Part shown: positions 34,503-43,418 of the stretch, one piece after another
Position numbering within the stretch: the first letter of the stretch is position 1
How the letters are laid out: the number at the start of each line of letters is the position of its first letter
Assembly (NCBI GenBank): GCA_024742765.1
Contig: JANSXT010000003.1
Location: forward strand, 124,001 to 188,000
Direction: 5' to 3'
Length of the DNA stretch: 64,000 nt
From: Phyllobacteriaceae bacterium
GTDB lineage: Bacteria; Pseudomonadota; Alphaproteobacteria; Rhizobiales; Rhizobiaceae
Program-made: the position numbers and the translations under genes
The notes under the pieces: model-generated
The model's database searches: none
The model's input: the letters and a program-made list of their open reading frames with translations, nothing else
Told to the model about the DNA's origin: nothing

Positions 34503-36103
34503 TGGCCACTTCGGGGTATGATTACGTCATTGTCGGCGGCGGGTCGGCCGGCTGTGTTCTGGCCAACCGGCTGTCGGAGAACAGCGCCGTCCGGGTTCTC
34601 TTGCTGGAAGCGGGCGGCAAGGACAATCATCCGCTGATACACATGCCGGTCGGCTTTGCCAAGATGACGACCGGACCCCACACATGGGGTTTCAACACCG
34701 TCCCGCAGGTTCATGCCAACAATCGCGAGATCCCTTACGCCCAGGCGCGGGTGATTGGCGGCGGTTCCTCGATCAACGCCGAGGTCTTCACCCGCGGACA
34801 TCCGCATGACTATGACCGGTGGGCGAACGAAGAGGGTTGCGAAGGGTGGGCGTTCGCGGACATCCAGCAGTATTTCGTACGCTCCGAGGGCAACACGATC
34901 CTCGCCGGCGACTGGCACGGCACCGACGGGCCTCTCGGTGTCTCGAACCTTAAGGACCCGCAGCCGATGACGCGGGCCTTCGTCCAGTCCTGCCAGGAGC
35001 TGGGCATTCCCTACAACCCCGATTTCAATGGTCCCCAGCAGGAGGGCGCGGGGGTCTATCAGACAACAACGAAGAATGGCCGGCGCTGTTCCGCTGCCGT
35101 CGGCTATCTGAGGCCCGTGATCAAGCGGCCGAACCTGATGGTCGAGACCGGCTGTCAGGTTCGCCGGATTGTTTTCGAAGGCACGCGCGCCACAGGCGTC
35201 GAATACACGAACGGCCAAGGCGTCCAGACGGCCCGTGCCGAAAGCGAGGTGCTGGTCACATCCGGGGCCATTGGCACGCCCACGCTGATGATGCTGTCGG
35301 GCGTCGGACCTGCGGCACATCTGGCGGAGCACGGGATCGACATCGTGCACGATCTTCCCGGCGTTGGCGAAAACCTCAACGACCATTTCGGCATCGACAT
35401 CGTTGCCGAACTGAACGGCCATGACAGTCTCGACAAATACAACAAATGGCATTGGGCAATCTGGGCGGGCGCACAATATTATCTGTTCAATTCCGGGCCG
35501 GTGACGTCCAACGTCGTTGAAGGCGGTGCGTTCTGGTATGCGGACAGGGACGCCCAAAGCCCCGATCTGCAGTTCCACTTCCTGGCTGGCGCTGGGGCGG
35601 AAGCCGGCGTTCCAAGCGTTCCGGCCGGCTCCTCAGGCATTACGCTCAACTCCTACACGCTGCGTCCCAAGGCGCGGGGCACGGTGCGGCTGCGTTCTGC
35701 GGACCCCGATGATCTGCCGCTGGTCGATCCCAACTTTTTGGGCCATCCCGACGATCTGAAAACCTCGGTCGAGGGCGTGAAGATCAGCCGCGAGATCTTC
35801 TCGCAGCACAGCCTGCAGAAACATGTCCGGTCGATCCGCTTCCCCGATGAGAATGTGAGAACGCAGGCCGATTTCGAGGCCTATGCCCGGCAATATGGGC
35901 GGACCTCCTATCACCCGACCTGCACATGCAAGATGGGCGCCGACGAAATGGCGGTGGTCGACCCGCAGCTTCGTGTGCACGGCCTTGACGGTATCCGCAT
36001 CTGCGACAGTTCGATCATGCCCAGCCTCATCGGCTCGAACACCAACGCGCCGACCATCATGATCGCCGAGAAAGCCAGCGACATGATCCGCGGCAATCAG
36101 TGA
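34502..36103 (+). CDS. GMC-family FAD-dependent alcohol oxidoreductase 1
   Basis: This 533-residue flavoprotein has an N-terminal FAD motif, DYVIVGGGSAGCVLANRLSE (residues 7-26), the first GMC signature (RVIGGGSSINAEVFTRG, ~83) and the second (TSGAIGTPTLMMLSGVGP, ~257). The C-terminal catalytic His is in SYHPTCTCKMG (~470), with NTNAPTIMIAEKASDMI near the end. It is choline-dehydrogenase-like in length and motifs; substrates of this branch are diverse primary alcohols, glycosides and polyethers. It probably passes its aldehyde to the ALDH encoded just upstream. Confidence 0.9.
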   Translation: MATSGYDYVIVGGGSAGCVLANRLSENSAVRVLLLEAGGKDNHPLIHMPVGFAKMTTGPHTWGFNTVPQVHANNREIPYAQARVIGGGSSINAEVFTRGHPHDYDRWANEEGCEGWAFADIQQYFVRSEGNTILAGDWHGTDGPLGVSNLKDPQPMTRAFVQSCQELGIPYNPDFNGPQQEGAGVYQTTTKNGRRCSAAVGYLRPVIKRPNLMVETGCQVRRIVFEGTRATGVEYTNGQGVQTARAESEVLVTSGAIGTPTLMMLSGVGPAAHLAEHGIDIVHDLPGVGENLNDHFGIDIVAELNGHDSLDKYNKWHWAIWAGAQYYLFNSGPVTSNVVEGGAFWYADRDAQSPDLQFHFLAGAGAEAGVPSVPAGSSGITLNSYTLRPKARGTVRLRSADPDDLPLVDPNFLGHPDDLKTSVEGVKISREIFSQHSLQKHVRSIRFPDENVRTQADFEAYARQYGRTSYHPTCTCKMGADEMAVVDPQLRVHGLDGIRICDSSIMPSLIGSNTNAPTIMIAEKASDMIRGNQ

Positions 36104-36172
36104 TCGCCAATCAGCACCGCCCTGTCATCAGATCACCCGGGCTGCCTGATACGTCAGAGTTCTTGTGGTGAC

Positions 36173-36994
36173 TTATGCGTCCCACTCCGGCGCCCACGGC
36201 ACCAGATCCGATCCGACGATCCGGTAGCCCGTGTGGGTCAGCGCCTCGATCCGCGCCATGTCCACATGGCTCAGCGTGAAGTCCATGATGTCGAAGTTCG
36301 CGCGGATGTTTTCTGGCTTGGTGGACATGGTGTTGATGCTCACGCCCTTCTGCAGGATCCAGCGCAAGACCACCTGCGCCGCCGACTTGCCATAGCCCTT
36401 GCCGATCTCGGCAAGTTCGGGGTGCTTGAAGACTTCGCCGCGTGCAACCGAGGAATAGGACGACAGCGGGATGCCGACCGCGCTTGCGCCGGCCAGAAGC
36501 GTGTCCTGATTCAGAAGCGGATGAAACTCGACCTGGTTCGTCACGATCGGCGCATCGACGATCTGCACCGCCTCGCGCATCATGGCGACCGTGTAGTTGG
36601 AGACGCCGATGTTTTGCGTCAGTCCCCGGTCGATGCAGTTCTCCAGAAGACGCAGCGACGGCGCAATGTCCCCGCCGATCGACGGCCAGTGCAACAGAAG
36701 GACATCGACATAGTCGAGGCGCAGGTCCTTGAGACTCTGCTCCACAGAAGCGACGAACCGCTCTTCCGTGAAATTGTCGGGATGGACCTTGGTGGTCACG
36801 CACATGTCCTCACGGGCAAGACCGGTCGCCTGTAGCGCCTCTCCGGTCTCGGCTTCATTTTCATACATCTGCGCCGTGTCGAACGCGCGATAGCCGGCCT
36901 CGGCCGCCGCCAGGATCGCCTGTTTGGCGACATCGCCCTGGAGCGGATAGGTGCCAAAGGCGCGCTGGTGGGTCTTCTGAAAATAGATGTTCAT
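36173..36994 (-). CDS. Aldo/keto reductase 1
   Basis: From ATG 36994 (CAGGGAGG upstream) the protein has 273 residues with an AKR TIM barrel and full catalytic tetrad: Asp in RAFDTAQMY (~40), Tyr in QMYENEAE (~45), Lys in VTTKVHPDN (~70) and His in LLLHWPSIG (~103). GVSNYTVAMM (~140) is also typical. It resembles 2,5-diketo-gluconate reductase-type enzymes. The frame extension to 37105 lacks support. It is monocistronic on the minus strand and convergent with the GMC gene, with an operator copy 30 bp upstream of its start. Confidence 0.9.
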   Translation of the reverse strand: MNIYFQKTHQRAFGTYPLQGDVAKQAILAAAEAGYRAFDTAQMYENEAETGEALQATGLAREDMCVTTKVHPDNFTEERFVASVEQSLKDLRLDYVDVLLLHWPSIGGDIAPSLRLLENCIDRGLTQNIGVSNYTVAMMREAVQIVDAPIVTNQVEFHPLLNQDTLLAGASAVGIPLSSYSSVARGEVFKHPELAEIGKGYGKSAAQVVLRWILQKGVSINTMSTKPENIRANFDIMDFTLSHVDMARIEALTHTGYRIVGSDLVPWAPEWDA

Positions 36995-37023
36995 GGGCCG
37001 CCTCCCTGTGTCTCTGCATTCTT

Positions 37024-37039
37024 GTAACCTTTTAGTTAC
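37024..37039. promoter_or_regulatory. TetR-regulon operator site 4
   Basis: GTAACCTTTTAGTTAC, 15 of 16 positions in keeping with the consensus arms, 30 bp upstream of aldo/keto reductase 1 on the minus strand. Confidence 0.65.
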
Positions 37040-37122
37040 TTGCTGAAAAGGGGTTTCTCGGCGCCGCTCACGGCGCGGCGAATTCAGCCTTGATTCCACA
37101 GGCATGCGTTGGCATAGTCGAA

Positions 37123-37138
37123 ATAACTAACTAGTTAC
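37123..37138. promoter_or_regulatory. TetR-regulon operator site 5
   Basis: ATAACTAACTAGTTAC, 28 bp upstream of the CoA-transferase GTG. Sites 4 and 5 flank the same divergent region 84 bp apart, one for each transcript. Confidence 0.65.
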
Positions 37139-37166
37139 TTTTGCGAATTTGCGTTCCGGAGGCGCC

Positions 37167-38738
37167 GTGAGCAAACAGGTATCAATCACCGATGCTGCGG
37201 CGTTGGTTCCCGACAACGCCGTTGTTGCCGTCAACTCCTCCAGCGGCCTTTGCTGTCCCGATGCCGTGCTTGCAGGGATCGGCGAACGGTTCGACACAAC
37301 GGACGCCCCGCGCAACCTCACGACCATCCATCCGATCGCCGCTGGCGACTTCTTCGGCACCAAGGGGATCGATCACATCGCCAAGCCCGGCTGCCTCAGC
37401 CGCATCATCGGCGGCTCCTATCCATCCGGGCCGACCAATGCCGAACCGCCGCTGATCTGGCAGATGATCACCGGCAACCAGATCGAAGCCTACAATGTCC
37501 CGTCCGGCATCATCTTCGACATGCTGCGCGAGGGCGCCGGGCAGCGCCCCGGCGTGCTGACGAAGGTCGGAATGGAGACATTTGTCGATCCGGATCTGGA
37601 AGGCTGCGCGATGAACGATGCGGCGCGCGCGCGCGCGATCGTCCGACGCGAGCGCTTCGCCGGCGAGGACTGGCTCTACTTCGAGGCGCTGAAGCCGGAT
37701 GTCGCCATTATCCGGGCCACGACCGGCGACCAGCGCGGCAATCTCAGCTTTGAATCGGAAGGCGCATATCTCGGCGCGGTCGAGATGGCGCTCGCCGCGC
37801 ACAACAATGGCGGCATCGTGATCGCCCAGGTGCGGCGTGTGGCGCAGAACGGCTCCATCCGCCCCCACGACGTCCATGTCCCGGGCATCCTTGTCGATCA
37901 TGTGGTCGAAGCGCCTGACATGCTGCAGACGACAGCGACGCCTTACGATCCGGCCATTTCAGGCGAACTCATCCGGCCGCTCGACAGTTTCCAGATGATG
38001 GATTTCGGCGTCCAGAAGGTGATCGCGCGCCGGGTCGCGCAGGAGCTTGAACGCGATTGGGCGGTCAATGTCGGCTTCGGCGTCTCTGCCAATGTGCCGC
38101 GCATCTTCCTTGAGGAAGGGCAACATGGGGCCGTGACATGGGTGATCGAGCAGGGCGCGGTTGGCGGCATTCCGCTTCTGGACTTCAAGTTCGGCTGTTC
38201 GGCCAATGCCGAGGCCTTTGTCACCTCTCCGCACCAGTTCGCCTATTTCCAGGCCGGCGGGTTTGACTGCTCGCTTCTCTCCTTTCTTGAGATCGGCGCG
38301 GATGGTTCGGTCAATGTCTCACGGCTTGCGGCCACGCCGCACAGGACCGCAGGCGCGGGCGGCTTCGTCGACATCACCGCGCGTGCGCGCCGTATCGTGT
38401 TCTCCGGAACGTTCAATGCCGGCGCGAAGATGCGGATCGACGATGGCCGCCTGGCAATCGACAAGGAGGGCAAGATCGCCAAGATTGTTCCGCAGGTCGA
38501 CCAGGTCTCGTTCTCCGGCAAGCGCGCCGTCCGCCAGGGGCAGCGTGCGACCTACATCACCGAGCGCTGCGTGATGCAACTGACCGGAAGCGGACTGGAG
38601 GTCACCGAGATTGCGCCGGGCATCGATCTGGAGCGGGACGTCCTGTCCCAAGCCGCAACGCCCCTCAAAGTGGCGAGCGACTTGCGCGAGATGGATGCGG
38701 CCCTGTACCGGCCCGAACCGATTGGTCTTCTGGTGTGA
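37167..38738 (+). CDS. Single-chain acyl-CoA:acetate/3-ketoacid CoA-transferase
   Basis: From GTG 37167 (GGAGG 6 bp upstream) the protein has 523 residues, the size of fused alpha/beta family I CoA-transferases (YdiF type). Features include an N-terminal VVAVNSSSGLCCPDAV, an oxyanion-loop region, and the catalytic Glu region VTWVIEQGAVGGIP (~335). It would move CoA from acetyl- or succinyl-CoA to a carboxylic acid produced by the dehydrogenases. It overlaps the enoyl-CoA hydratase gene (GTGA). Confidence 0.88.
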   Translation: MSKQVSITDAAALVPDNAVVAVNSSSGLCCPDAVLAGIGERFDTTDAPRNLTTIHPIAAGDFFGTKGIDHIAKPGCLSRIIGGSYPSGPTNAEPPLIWQMITGNQIEAYNVPSGIIFDMLREGAGQRPGVLTKVGMETFVDPDLEGCAMNDAARARAIVRRERFAGEDWLYFEALKPDVAIIRATTGDQRGNLSFESEGAYLGAVEMALAAHNNGGIVIAQVRRVAQNGSIRPHDVHVPGILVDHVVEAPDMLQTTATPYDPAISGELIRPLDSFQMMDFGVQKVIARRVAQELERDWAVNVGFGVSANVPRIFLEEGQHGAVTWVIEQGAVGGIPLLDFKFGCSANAEAFVTSPHQFAYFQAGGFDCSLLSFLEIGADGSVNVSRLAATPHRTAGAGGFVDITARARRIVFSGTFNAGAKMRIDDGRLAIDKEGKIAKIVPQVDQVSFSGKRAVRQGQRATYITERCVMQLTGSGLEVTEIAPGIDLERDVLSQAATPLKVASDLREMDAALYRPEPIGLLV

Positions 38739-39511
38739 GCGACGAGCGCATCCTTGTTGACGTAGCGGGCCGCATTGCGCGGCTGACGCTGAACCGTCCT
38801 GACAAGCTGAACGCGCTGGACGCCGACATGATTTCGGAGCTTGCGGCCCGCTGCCGCGAGATCGAACGGTCCGATGCGCGGGTGGTCATCCTGTCGGGCC
38901 GCGGAAAGGCGTTCTGCGCTGGCGGCGACATTGAAGCCTGGTCCGGCAAAAGCCCGGAGGCGTTCGGACGGCACTGGGTGCGGGACGGTCACGCAGCCTT
39001 TGACGCGCTCGCGCGGCTGGCCCAACCGGTCATCGCGGTGCTCGACGGGCACGTGCTGGGCGGCGGATTGGAGATTGCCGCCTGCGCCGACTATCGGATT
39101 GCCGAGAGGCACATTCGCATCGGTCAGCCCGAGACCGGCCTTGGCATCATTCCCGGATGGTCCGGCACGCAACGCGCGGTCCGGCGCTTCGGCGCGCAAA
39201 CAGTCCGCCGCATGGCCCTGTTCGGCGAGACGTTCCCGGCGGACGAGGCCCTATCACTGGGCCTTGTCGACCAGGTGGTCGACACCGGAACAGCAATGGC
39301 CGCCGCCGAAGAGGCTGCCGCGCGCGTCCTGAAACGGGCGCCAAGGGCAACCGAACTCACCAAGATGCTGATCAACATCGCTGAAGGCGAAGAGCGCGAA
39401 CGCGCTGTTGAAGCCCTGGCAGGCAGCCTCGCAGCGAGCTCCGACGAACTCGCCGAGGGCCTCAAGGCGTTCCGCGACAAACGATCCCCCGACTTTGGAA
39501 AGGACACATGA
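38735..39511 (+). CDS. Enoyl-CoA hydratase/isomerase family protein
   Basis: This 258-residue crotonase has an oxyanion-hole FCAGGDIEAW (~60), HVLGGGLEIAACADYRIA (~107) and the family signature around GQPETGLGIIPGWSGTQ (~130). Both catalytic Glu positions appear conserved (in GLEIAA-adjacent and PETGLG). It starts at GTG overlapping the CoA-transferase stop. It hydrates a double bond in the CoA thioester made by its neighbour. Confidence 0.9.
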   Translation: MSDERILVDVAGRIARLTLNRPDKLNALDADMISELAARCREIERSDARVVILSGRGKAFCAGGDIEAWSGKSPEAFGRHWVRDGHAAFDALARLAQPVIAVLDGHVLGGGLEIAACADYRIAERHIRIGQPETGLGIIPGWSGTQRAVRRFGAQTVRRMALFGETFPADEALSLGLVDQVVDTGTAMAAAEEAAARVLKRAPRATELTKMLINIAEGEERERAVEALAGSLAASSDELAEGLKAFRDKRSPDFGKDT

Positions 39512-39822
39512 TGATCCGCCATCTGGTCGCCTTGCGCTACAAGCCTGGCACAAGCGACGAAACCAAGCAGTCGCTTTATGACGACCTTGCAAAGCTGAGC
39601 GACCGGATCGACGGTATTGTCGACTTCCAAAGCCGCAGCAACATCAGTGTCGAAGACCCGCTGGTGCGCGGCTATCGCGATCTGTTCTGGTTCGACTTCC
39701 GTGATATCTCCGTCCGCGACGCTTACCTTGTAGCCGAAGTGCATCAGGCCATCGGTGCGCGCATCGTCGCCGAACTTGAAGGCGGGCCCGACGGCGTTTT
39801 CGTGTTCGACTTCGACGTGTGA
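39508..39822 (+). CDS. Dabb (stress-response A/B barrel) domain protein
   Basis: This 104-residue protein is one Dabb ferredoxin-like domain: MIRHLVALRYKPGTS at the start, LSDRIDGIVDFQSRSNIS in the middle and VHQAIGARIVAEL late. Such proteins form dimeric barrels and sometimes act as small cyclases or binding proteins. It overlaps the enoyl-CoA hydratase (ATGA), so it belongs to the CoA module. A catalytic role on an unstable intermediate is possible but unproven. Confidence 0.85.
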   Translation: MMIRHLVALRYKPGTSDETKQSLYDDLAKLSDRIDGIVDFQSRSNISVEDPLVRGYRDLFWFDFRDISVRDAYLVAEVHQAIGARIVAELEGGPDGVFVFDFDV

Positions 39823-39868
39823 TCCGTTTCGGCACGGACAGCAAGGACGGTCGAGCGACCCCGATCGG

Positions 39869-40339
39869 CTAACGGCGCACCATCAGACGGTTGGTGCCGG
39901 TCTGCACGGTCTCGCCGCGTTGGTTCTGAACGGACACATCAAGTTCGAGGATGCCGCGGTCGAGCTTCTTGGTGCACTTCTTGCCGATAACGGTGATCGT
40001 CGCGCGCACCGTGTCGCCCACCAGAACCGGCCGCGCAAAGCGCCAGTCCCAGCCAAGCGACGCGATCGCGTCGAACTGCGCCGGTGCCGCGTTCTTCAGC
40101 CCGTCCACAAGCGACAGGACAAGAAGGCCATGCGCGACCCGTCGCGGGAAGCCGTAGGAGCGCGCAGCCGCGTCATCCATGTGGATGACGAACCGGTCGC
40201 CGGACAGCGCGGCGAACGTGTCGATCGCCTCGGCGGTTACGGTTGCCTTGCCGGTTTCCACCCGGTCTCCGACGTCGATCGCGTCGAAGCGGTAATGGGC
40301 GGCGGGCAGAAGCCGGCCGCGCGGCAAGACCTCCGTCAC
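39869..40339 (-). CDS. MaoC-like hot-dog dehydratase
   Basis: This 156-residue protein has a single hot-dog domain with the hydratase-2 motif: the Asp/His region GDRFVIHMDDAAARSYGFPRRVAHG, shown here as FVIHMDDAAARSYGF and RRVAHGLL (~50-73). It could hydrate or dehydrate 3-hydroxyacyl-CoA. It starts at GTG overlapping the aldo/keto reductase 2 stop by 4 bp, so the two are one minus-strand operon. Confidence 0.85.
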   Translation of the reverse strand: MTEVLPRGRLLPAAHYRFDAIDVGDRVETGKATVTAEAIDTFAALSGDRFVIHMDDAAARSYGFPRRVAHGLLVLSLVDGLKNAAPAQFDAIASLGWDWRFARPVLVGDTVRATITVIGKKCTKKLDRGILELDVSVQNQRGETVQTGTNRLMVRR

Positions 40340-41352
40340 TGCGGCGTCGGCGCGTCTTCGCGCAAAAGCCCCTTCGCCTTCAGGTCCGACCAGAAGGCCG
40401 GCGGGATCGGGTGGCTGAACCAGGCGAGATTCTGTTCGAGCTGCTCAACGGTGCGGGTTCCGGCGATGAAGCTGGGGATGGCCGGGTGCGCCACGACAAA
40501 TTGCAGCGCAGCGGCAGGCAACGGCACGCTGTGCTCAGCGCACACCTCCTCGATCTTGGCGACCTTGGTCATGATCTCGGCCGGCGCCGGCGCATAATTG
40601 TACTTTGCACCTTCCTTTGCGCCGGTTGCCAGAATGCCCGAGTTGAAGCCGCCGCCAACCACGACCGCTGCCCCGCGCTCTTGGCAAAGCGGAAGGAACT
40701 CGTTCAGCGCATCCTGCTCCAAAAGCGTGTATCGGCCCGCCAGAAGGAAACAGTCGAAGTCGCGCTGTTTGAGCGCTTCATGACAGACTTCCCATTCATT
40801 GACCCCTACGCCGATGGCCTTGACGACGCCTTCATCGCGGAGCTTCTCCAGCGCCCGCCATGAGCCGTCCATGGCCTGTTTGAAAACTTCGGGCTGTTCC
40901 GGGCCACGGGTGAAGACGTCAATGTCGTGAATGAAGCAGATGTCCATGCTTTCCAGCGCCATGCGCTGCAGACTGTCCTCGAATGCGCGCATCGTGCCAT
41001 CGTAGGTGTAGTCGAACTCCATCACGAAGGGCGCGGCGTTCGTCCAGGGTGTGAAGTCGATCGTGTCGCGGCGAGCCGGAACCAGCCGTCTGCCAACCTT
41101 GGATGACAGGACGAAATCGTCGCGCTTCTTCCAGCGCAGGGAATGGCCGGTGCGCAGCTCGGACAGCCCGTGCCCGTACATCGGCGCGGTGTCATAGTAG
41201 CGCACGCCTGCATCCCAGGCCGTCTGGATCATCGCGTCGGACGTCTGCTCGTCGATTTCGCGGAAGATATTGCCGATCGGTGCGGTGCCGAAACCGAAGG
41301 CCGTAACTTCCAGATCGACGCGGCCGAATTTCATTTTTGTGCCCGGCTGCAT
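40336..41352 (-). CDS. Aldo/keto reductase 2 (aldose/pyridoxal dehydrogenase-like)
   Basis: This 338-residue AKR has the catalytic Asp/Tyr in RYYDTAPMYGHGLSE (~50-58), Lys in VLSSKVGRRL (~85) and His in CFIHDIDVFTRG (~140). The early FGFGTAPIGN and GHGLSELRTGHSL resemble D-threo-aldose (L-fucose) 1-dehydrogenases and pyridoxal 4-dehydrogenase. It could oxidise an aldose to a lactone. It starts at ATG 41352 behind AGGGAGG. A -35 TTGCCA and -10 TATTAA lie just upstream on the minus strand, with the operator over the -10. Confidence 0.88.
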   Translation of the reverse strand: MQPGTKMKFGRVDLEVTAFGFGTAPIGNIFREIDEQTSDAMIQTAWDAGVRYYDTAPMYGHGLSELRTGHSLRWKKRDDFVLSSKVGRRLVPARRDTIDFTPWTNAAPFVMEFDYTYDGTMRAFEDSLQRMALESMDICFIHDIDVFTRGPEQPEVFKQAMDGSWRALEKLRDEGVVKAIGVGVNEWEVCHEALKQRDFDCFLLAGRYTLLEQDALNEFLPLCQERGAAVVVGGGFNSGILATGAKEGAKYNYAPAPAEIMTKVAKIEEVCAEHSVPLPAAALQFVVAHPAIPSFIAGTRTVEQLEQNLAWFSHPIPPAFWSDLKAKGLLREDAPTPQ

Positions 41353-41367
41353 GTCATTCCTCCCTAA

Positions 41368-41383
41368 GTAACTGATTGGTTAA
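41368..41383. promoter_or_regulatory. TetR-regulon operator site 6
   Basis: GTAACTGATTGGTTAA, overlapping the -10 (TATTAA on the minus strand) of the aldo/keto reductase 2/MaoC operon and 16 bp from its ATG. Confidence 0.68.
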
Positions 41384-41460
41384 TAGCAGTGCTCCAGCGG
41401 GCATGGCAAGGCCGAAATTGCGGCCGACACCCTTGACCTGTGATGCCCGCTATCCGATAA

Positions 41461-41476
41461 GTAACTAATTGGTTAT
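41461..41476. promoter_or_regulatory. TetR-regulon operator site 7
   Basis: GTAACTAATTGGTTAT, just downstream of a plus-strand promoter (TTGACC at 41433-41438, 17-bp spacer, GATAAG at 41456-41461), so it covers the predicted transcription start of the acyl-CoA dehydrogenase operon. Confidence 0.68.
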
Positions 41477-41489
41477 ATGCGGAATGACG

Positions 41490-42635
41490 ATGTATCTCAC
41501 GGAAACCCACACCCAAGTGCGCGACATGGCGCGCGATTTTGCAGACGGCGTGATCAAGCCGCTGGCCGAGGAACTCGACCGAGACGAGCGTTTCCCTGCC
41601 GAGATCTACGACCAGATGGGCGAGCTTGGCCTGTTCGGGATCTGCGTGCCCGAAGAGATGGGCGGGCCGGGTTTCGATACCGTCACCTATGCGCTGGTCA
41701 TGGAGGAACTGTCGCGTGGCTATTCGTCGGTCGCCGACCAGTGCGGCCTTGTCGAACTGATCTCGACATTGCTGGTCCGTCACGGCACCGAGGCGCAGCG
41801 GGCACAATATCTTGCCGACGTGACGGCGGCCAAAACCCGCGTCGCCTATTGCATCACCGAACCGGAGGCAGGCACCGACGTCTCGGGCATCCGTACCGAG
41901 GCCGTTCGCGATGGCGACGGTTGGGTGCTCAATGGCGGCAAGATATGGATCCACAATGCACCGGTTGCCGATGTGGGCTTCGTTCTGGCGCGCACCGACC
42001 GCGAGGCCGGCAATCGCGGCATGTCCATCTTCATCGTCGACCTTCACTCACAAGGCGTCGAGCGCGGCCCCAAGGAACACAAGATGGGCCAGCGGGCGAG
42101 CCAGGTCGGAGCCCTGAATTTCACCGATGTCAGGCTCCCCGCCGACGCGATACTGGGCGAAGAGAACCGCGGCTTCCACATGATGATGAGCGTCCTGGAC
42201 AAGGGACGGGTCGGCATCGCCGCACTGGCGGTCGGGCTCGGTCAGGCCGGCCTGGAAGCGGCGGTCGAATATGCCGAGCAGCGCAAGCAGTTCGGCAAGG
42301 CCATCGCCGAGTTTCAGGGCGTTCAGTGGCTCCTCGCCGACATGGCGAAAGATATCGAGGCGGCGCGCCTTCTGGTGCACTCCGCCGCGTCCAAGATCGA
42401 TGCCGGCGTTTCGGCGACAATGGCCTGCTCGATGGCCAAGTGTTTTGCGAGCGACATGGCGGTGGCGCGCACGGCCGACGCCGTCCAGGTGTTTGGCGGC
42501 TCCGGCTACATTCGCGGATTTGAGGTCGAGCGTCTCTACCGCGATGCCAAGATCACGCAGATCTATGAGGGCACCAACCAGATCCAGCGCATGATCATCG
42601 CCCGCGAACTGATGAAGCACGGGGCGGCAGCGTGA
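41490..42635 (+). CDS. Acyl-CoA dehydrogenase
   Basis: This 381-residue flavoenzyme has the acyl-CoA dehydrogenase signatures: YCITEPEAGTDVSGIRTEA (~122) and the FAD/substrate C-terminal stretch GGSGYIRGFEVERLYRDAKI with the catalytic-base Glu in IYEGTNQIQR (~360). It introduces an alpha,beta double bond into a CoA thioester. ATG 41490 is chosen for homology (MYLTETHTQVRDMAR) and spacing from GCGGA; ATG 41484 is possible. It is the first of five genes, two overlapping by GTGA. Confidence 0.92.
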   Translation: MYLTETHTQVRDMARDFADGVIKPLAEELDRDERFPAEIYDQMGELGLFGICVPEEMGGPGFDTVTYALVMEELSRGYSSVADQCGLVELISTLLVRHGTEAQRAQYLADVTAAKTRVAYCITEPEAGTDVSGIRTEAVRDGDGWVLNGGKIWIHNAPVADVGFVLARTDREAGNRGMSIFIVDLHSQGVERGPKEHKMGQRASQVGALNFTDVRLPADAILGEENRGFHMMMSVLDKGRVGIAALAVGLGQAGLEAAVEYAEQRKQFGKAIAEFQGVQWLLADMAKDIEAARLLVHSAASKIDAGVSATMACSMAKCFASDMAVARTADAVQVFGGSGYIRGFEVERLYRDAKITQIYEGTNQIQRMIIARELMKHGAAA

Positions 42636-43402
42636 GCAAACGGGTCGCGCTTGTCACCGGATCAAGCCGCGGGATCGGCCTTGCCGCGGCAACGGCGCTT
42701 GCCAACGAAGGGTTCGCCATCGCCATCAACGGACCGGCGGACGATGATGAGCTGAAGTCGGCGGTCGAAACGATCCGCAGCTCGGGCGCCAACGCGATTG
42801 CCGCTCCGTTCGATGTGGCGGATCTGCCGGCTCATGAAGGCGCGCTGGCCGACATTGAGGATCAGCTTGGGCCGCTGACGACGCTGGTCAACAATGCTGG
42901 CGTCGGCGTGATGAGCCGTGGCGATCCGCTCGACGTCAGCGAGGAAAGCTGGGATCGCTGCCTGAACGTGAACGCCAAGGCAGTCTTCTTTCTGACCCAG
43001 GCCTTCGCCAAGCGCCTTTTGGCCCGCAAGCGCGATCCGCAGGTTCTGCATTCGATCGTCAACGTTACCTCCTCGAACGCAGTGGCGGTGGCCGTTCCGC
43101 GATCGGAATATTGCGTCTCCAAAGCGGCTGCTGCGATGGCATCGAAAGCATGGGCAGCCCGCTTGGGTGAGGCGGAGATCGCCGTTTATGACGTGCAGCC
43201 CGGTCTGATTGCAACCGACATGACGGCCGCGGTGATCGACACTTATGAAAGCCGCGCCAAGGAGGGGCTGACACTCTTGCCCCGCATCGGCACGCCCGAG
43301 GACATCGGCGCGATCATTGCAACGCTTGCGACCGGCAGACTGCCCTATACCACCGGGCAGGCGATCTCGGCCGACGCCGGCATGCTCGTTCCCCGGTTCT
43401 GA
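42632..43402 (+). CDS. Short-chain dehydrogenase/reductase (FabG-like)
   Basis: This 256-residue SDR has the cofactor motif TGSSRGIG (~9), LVNNAGVG (~88), catalytic Ser in NVTSSNAVAVAV and the YCVSKAA Tyr/Lys pair (~160). It could oxidise the 3-hydroxyacyl-CoA formed by the hydratases or a sugar hydroxyl. GTG start overlaps the acyl-CoA dehydrogenase stop. Confidence 0.9.
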   Translation: MSKRVALVTGSSRGIGLAAATALANEGFAIAINGPADDDELKSAVETIRSSGANAIAAPFDVADLPAHEGALADIEDQLGPLTTLVNNAGVGVMSRGDPLDVSEESWDRCLNVNAKAVFFLTQAFAKRLLARKRDPQVLHSIVNVTSSNAVAVAVPRSEYCVSKAAAAMASKAWAARLGEAEIAVYDVQPGLIATDMTAAVIDTYESRAKEGLTLLPRIGTPEDIGAIIATLATGRLPYTTGQAISADAGMLVPRF

Positions 43403-43418
43403 CAAGGAGACTGGACCT

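Noticed and set aside
32985-35578. Long minus-strand frames under ALDH and GMC 1
   Set aside because: Shadows of the two plus-strand enzymes; no independent start site or family motif.
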